Below, one piece after another: positions 62,861 through 64,000 of a DNA stretch of 64,000 nt (positions within the stretch are counted from its first letter, which is position 1; every line of letters starts with the position of its first letter). The position numbers and the translations under genes were made by a program. Under the pieces are notes generated by a model. It saw only the letters and a list, made by a program, of their open reading frames with translations, was not told where the DNA came from and did no database searches. This DNA comes from Brevundimonas sp. PAMC22021 (lineage in GTDB: Bacteria; Pseudomonadota; Alphaproteobacteria; Caulobacterales; Caulobacteraceae): positions 2,108,001 through 2,172,000 of the forward strand of contig NZ_CP080376.1 in assembly GCF_019443405.1 (NCBI RefSeq). Reading direction: 5' to 3'.

Positions 62861-63189
62861 CAGAACAGCTTGGGCATGCCCGGGATGTTCATCCCCGCCA
62901 TCGGCCCGGCCGCCTCGCGCATCAGCGCCGAGTTGGCCTCATCCAGCTTGCGCCGCGCATCGGCGTGGGCCGCCGTGATCAGATCGGCCAGGATTTCGCC
63001 CTCGCCGGCTTTCAGCAGGCTGTCGTCGATGACCACCGAGGTGATCTCGCCGGCGCCCTTGAGCGCGATCGTCACCAGCCCGCCGCCGGACGAGCCCTGT
63101 GCGGTCGTCTCGGCCATCTTCGCCTGGGCGTCCTGCAGCTTCTGCTGCATCGCCTGAGCCTGCTGCATCAGTTGGGTAAGGTCTTTCAT
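62860..63189 (-). CDS. ybaB: YbaB/EbfC nucleoid-associated protein
   Basis: The 109-residue DNA-binding protein has the family pattern: a glutamine-rich helix ([18 protein letters not shown]), a beta part ([21 protein letters not shown]) and a C-terminal helical part ending in [11 protein letters not shown]. It forms dimers that bind DNA. Between dnaX and recR in the operon. Confidence 0.95.
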   Translation of the reverse strand: MKDLTQLMQQAQAMQQKLQDAQAKMAETTAQGSSGGGLVTIALKGAGEITSVVIDDSLLKAGEGEILADLITAAHADARRKLDEANSALMREAAGPMAGMNIPGMPKLF

Positions 63190-63246
63190 GGGGCGTTAGA
63201 TAATGCGGTCCGAGGCGTTGCGACAGGGGCCGCAGGTTGGTGTGGC

Positions 63247-64000
63247 TCAGTCGTCGTCTTCCTCGACGGCGTCGGGGATTTCCGGCGTCACCACCGTCGG
63301 CGCGATCGTGCGGATTTCGCCAAGCGTCGCGCCGGGAAAGGCGTCCAGGATCGCCTTGACGAAGGGATCGGCCTCGACCTCGGCGCGCTCGGCGAGCCGC
63401 GCCTTCTTCTGTTGTTCGATCAGGGTTTCGCCGCCGCCCTGGCCGTTGGCGACCACGAACCACGGGCGGCCGGTCCAGTCCCGAAGGCGCGCCGTCAAGC
63501 GGGTGGCCAGATTGGCGGGCGCGCCGTCGGCGGGTTCAAAGGTGATGCGACCCGGCTGAAACTCCACCGGGCGGACGAACCGCTCGACGTCCATCTGCAG
63601 GCCGATCTCGCGCTTTTCGCCGATCAGGGCCACGACCTGCTCGAACGTCTGCGGATTGGGCAGGGCGGGCTGGACCACCGGGCGCGGCGCCAGCTGCGCT
63701 GAAGCGCCTCCGCCGCCGCCACCTCCACCTCTGGGCGCACCGCCCGCTCCGCCGCCTATCGGCTCGCCCGACTGCAGCCGCTTCAGCGCCTCTTCCGGCC
63801 CGGGCAGGTCGGCGGCGTAGGCGAGGCGGACGATGGCCATCTCCACCGCGTCCGACGGATTGGGCGCGCGCCGCACCTCGTCCAATGCCTTCAGCAGCAT
63901 CTGCCAGGTCCGCGACAGGGTCGCCGCCGGAATGGCCGCGCCCAGCGCCGCCAGCGTCTGCGCCTGATCTTTGGGCAGCCGCGTCGCCTGCGGCCCCAGC
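63247..64000 (-). CDS. dnaX: DNA polymerase III subunit gamma/tau, C-terminal part (partial at window edge)
   Basis: The frame is open to the window end on the minus strand, giving about 250 C-terminal residues. Recognisable parts are TLSRTWQMLLKALDEVRRAPNPSDAVEMAIVRLAYAADLPGPEEALKRLQSG, in segments, then a glycine/proline-rich linker (GGGGGGGGAS) and a tau-like end. The acidic tail is EEDDD. The ATPase domain is outside the window. It is upstream of ybaB and recR, the usual order. Confidence 0.92.
   Translation of the reverse strand, partial: LGPQATRLPKDQAQTLAALGAAIPAATLSRTWQMLLKALDEVRRAPNPSDAVEMAIVRLAYAADLPGPEEALKRLQSGEPIGGGAGGAPRGGGGGGGGASAQLAPRPVVQPALPNPQTFEQVVALIGEKREIGLQMDVERFVRPVEFQPGRITFEPADGAPANLATRLTARLRDWTGRPWFVVANGQGGGETLIEQQKKARLAERAEVEADPFVKAILDAFPGATLGEIRTIAPTVVTPEIPDAVEEDDD

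Overview
The window is GC-rich, densely coded alphaproteobacterial chromosome. Gene content and order point to Caulobacterales, most likely Brevundimonas or a close relative. The evidence is a cckA-type hybrid kinase directly downstream of fliQ-fliR-flhB, a chpT phosphotransferase followed by cheY- and cheR-like genes, a CtrA-like TTAA-N7 box at fliQ, an alphaproteobacterial LexA box (GAAC-N7-GAAC) at recA, the FYDLN zinc-ribbon protein and the operon aroA-cmk-rpsA-ihfB. The genus assignment is inference. No stretch over about 300 bases lacks a gene or RNA.

Layout. 1-9.8 kb: the end of a DinG-type helicase, a VOC protein, a DUF2125 / chorismate mutase-related / hisC-like aminotransferase run, an EamA exporter, a cold-shock gene, an extensin-like protein, PPK2, TldD and a GumN-like protein. 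10-15.5 kb: a TonB-dependent receptor whose ribosome site lies in a hairpin, a palindromic repeat, a POT peptide transporter and a GNAT-like protein. 15.5-20.8 kb (minus strand): mscL, then ihfB, rpsA, cmk, a RelE-type toxin-antitoxin pair and aroA, so the pair sits inside an essential operon. 20.9-24.9 kb: FYDLN protein, tRNA-Ala(GGC), a patch of small genes with a second cold-shock gene, and a divergent HxlR regulator / PRISE-like reductase pair. 25-35.7 kb: hybrid kinase, exonuclease III, MscS, small unknowns, an HExxH-TPR lipoprotein-like secreted protein, prfC, cysQ. 35.8-45.3 kb: chpT-cheY-cheR, an M28 membrane peptidase, recA with its SOS box, alaS and two DUF2939 proteins. 45.4-51.9 kb: icd, DUF2945 with a thioredoxin-reductase-like enzyme, a DUF885 protein and cckA. 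52-60.6 kb: flhB, fliR, fliQ, folE, an acyltransferase, a sugar-phosphate transferase, maiA, a Na/Pi cotransporter, tRNA-Gly(CCC), a second GumN-like protein and an Xre regulator/membrane protein pair. 60.7-64 kb: rmuC, then recR, ybaB and the 3' part of dnaX.

How the genes work together. CckA passes phosphate to ChpT, which in Caulobacter passes it to CtrA; here both relay proteins lie in the window, and cckA sits behind a flagellar export operon that carries a CtrA-like site, suggesting feedback. DNA repair is represented by recA, xth, rmuC and recR. Most of the remainder is housekeeping. I found no CRISPR array, prophage, insertion sequence or recognisable defence island. The features most worth following are the toxin-antitoxin pair within aroA-cmk, the sequestered ribosome site, the CtrA-like sites, and three terminators that share one GNRA-capped apex.
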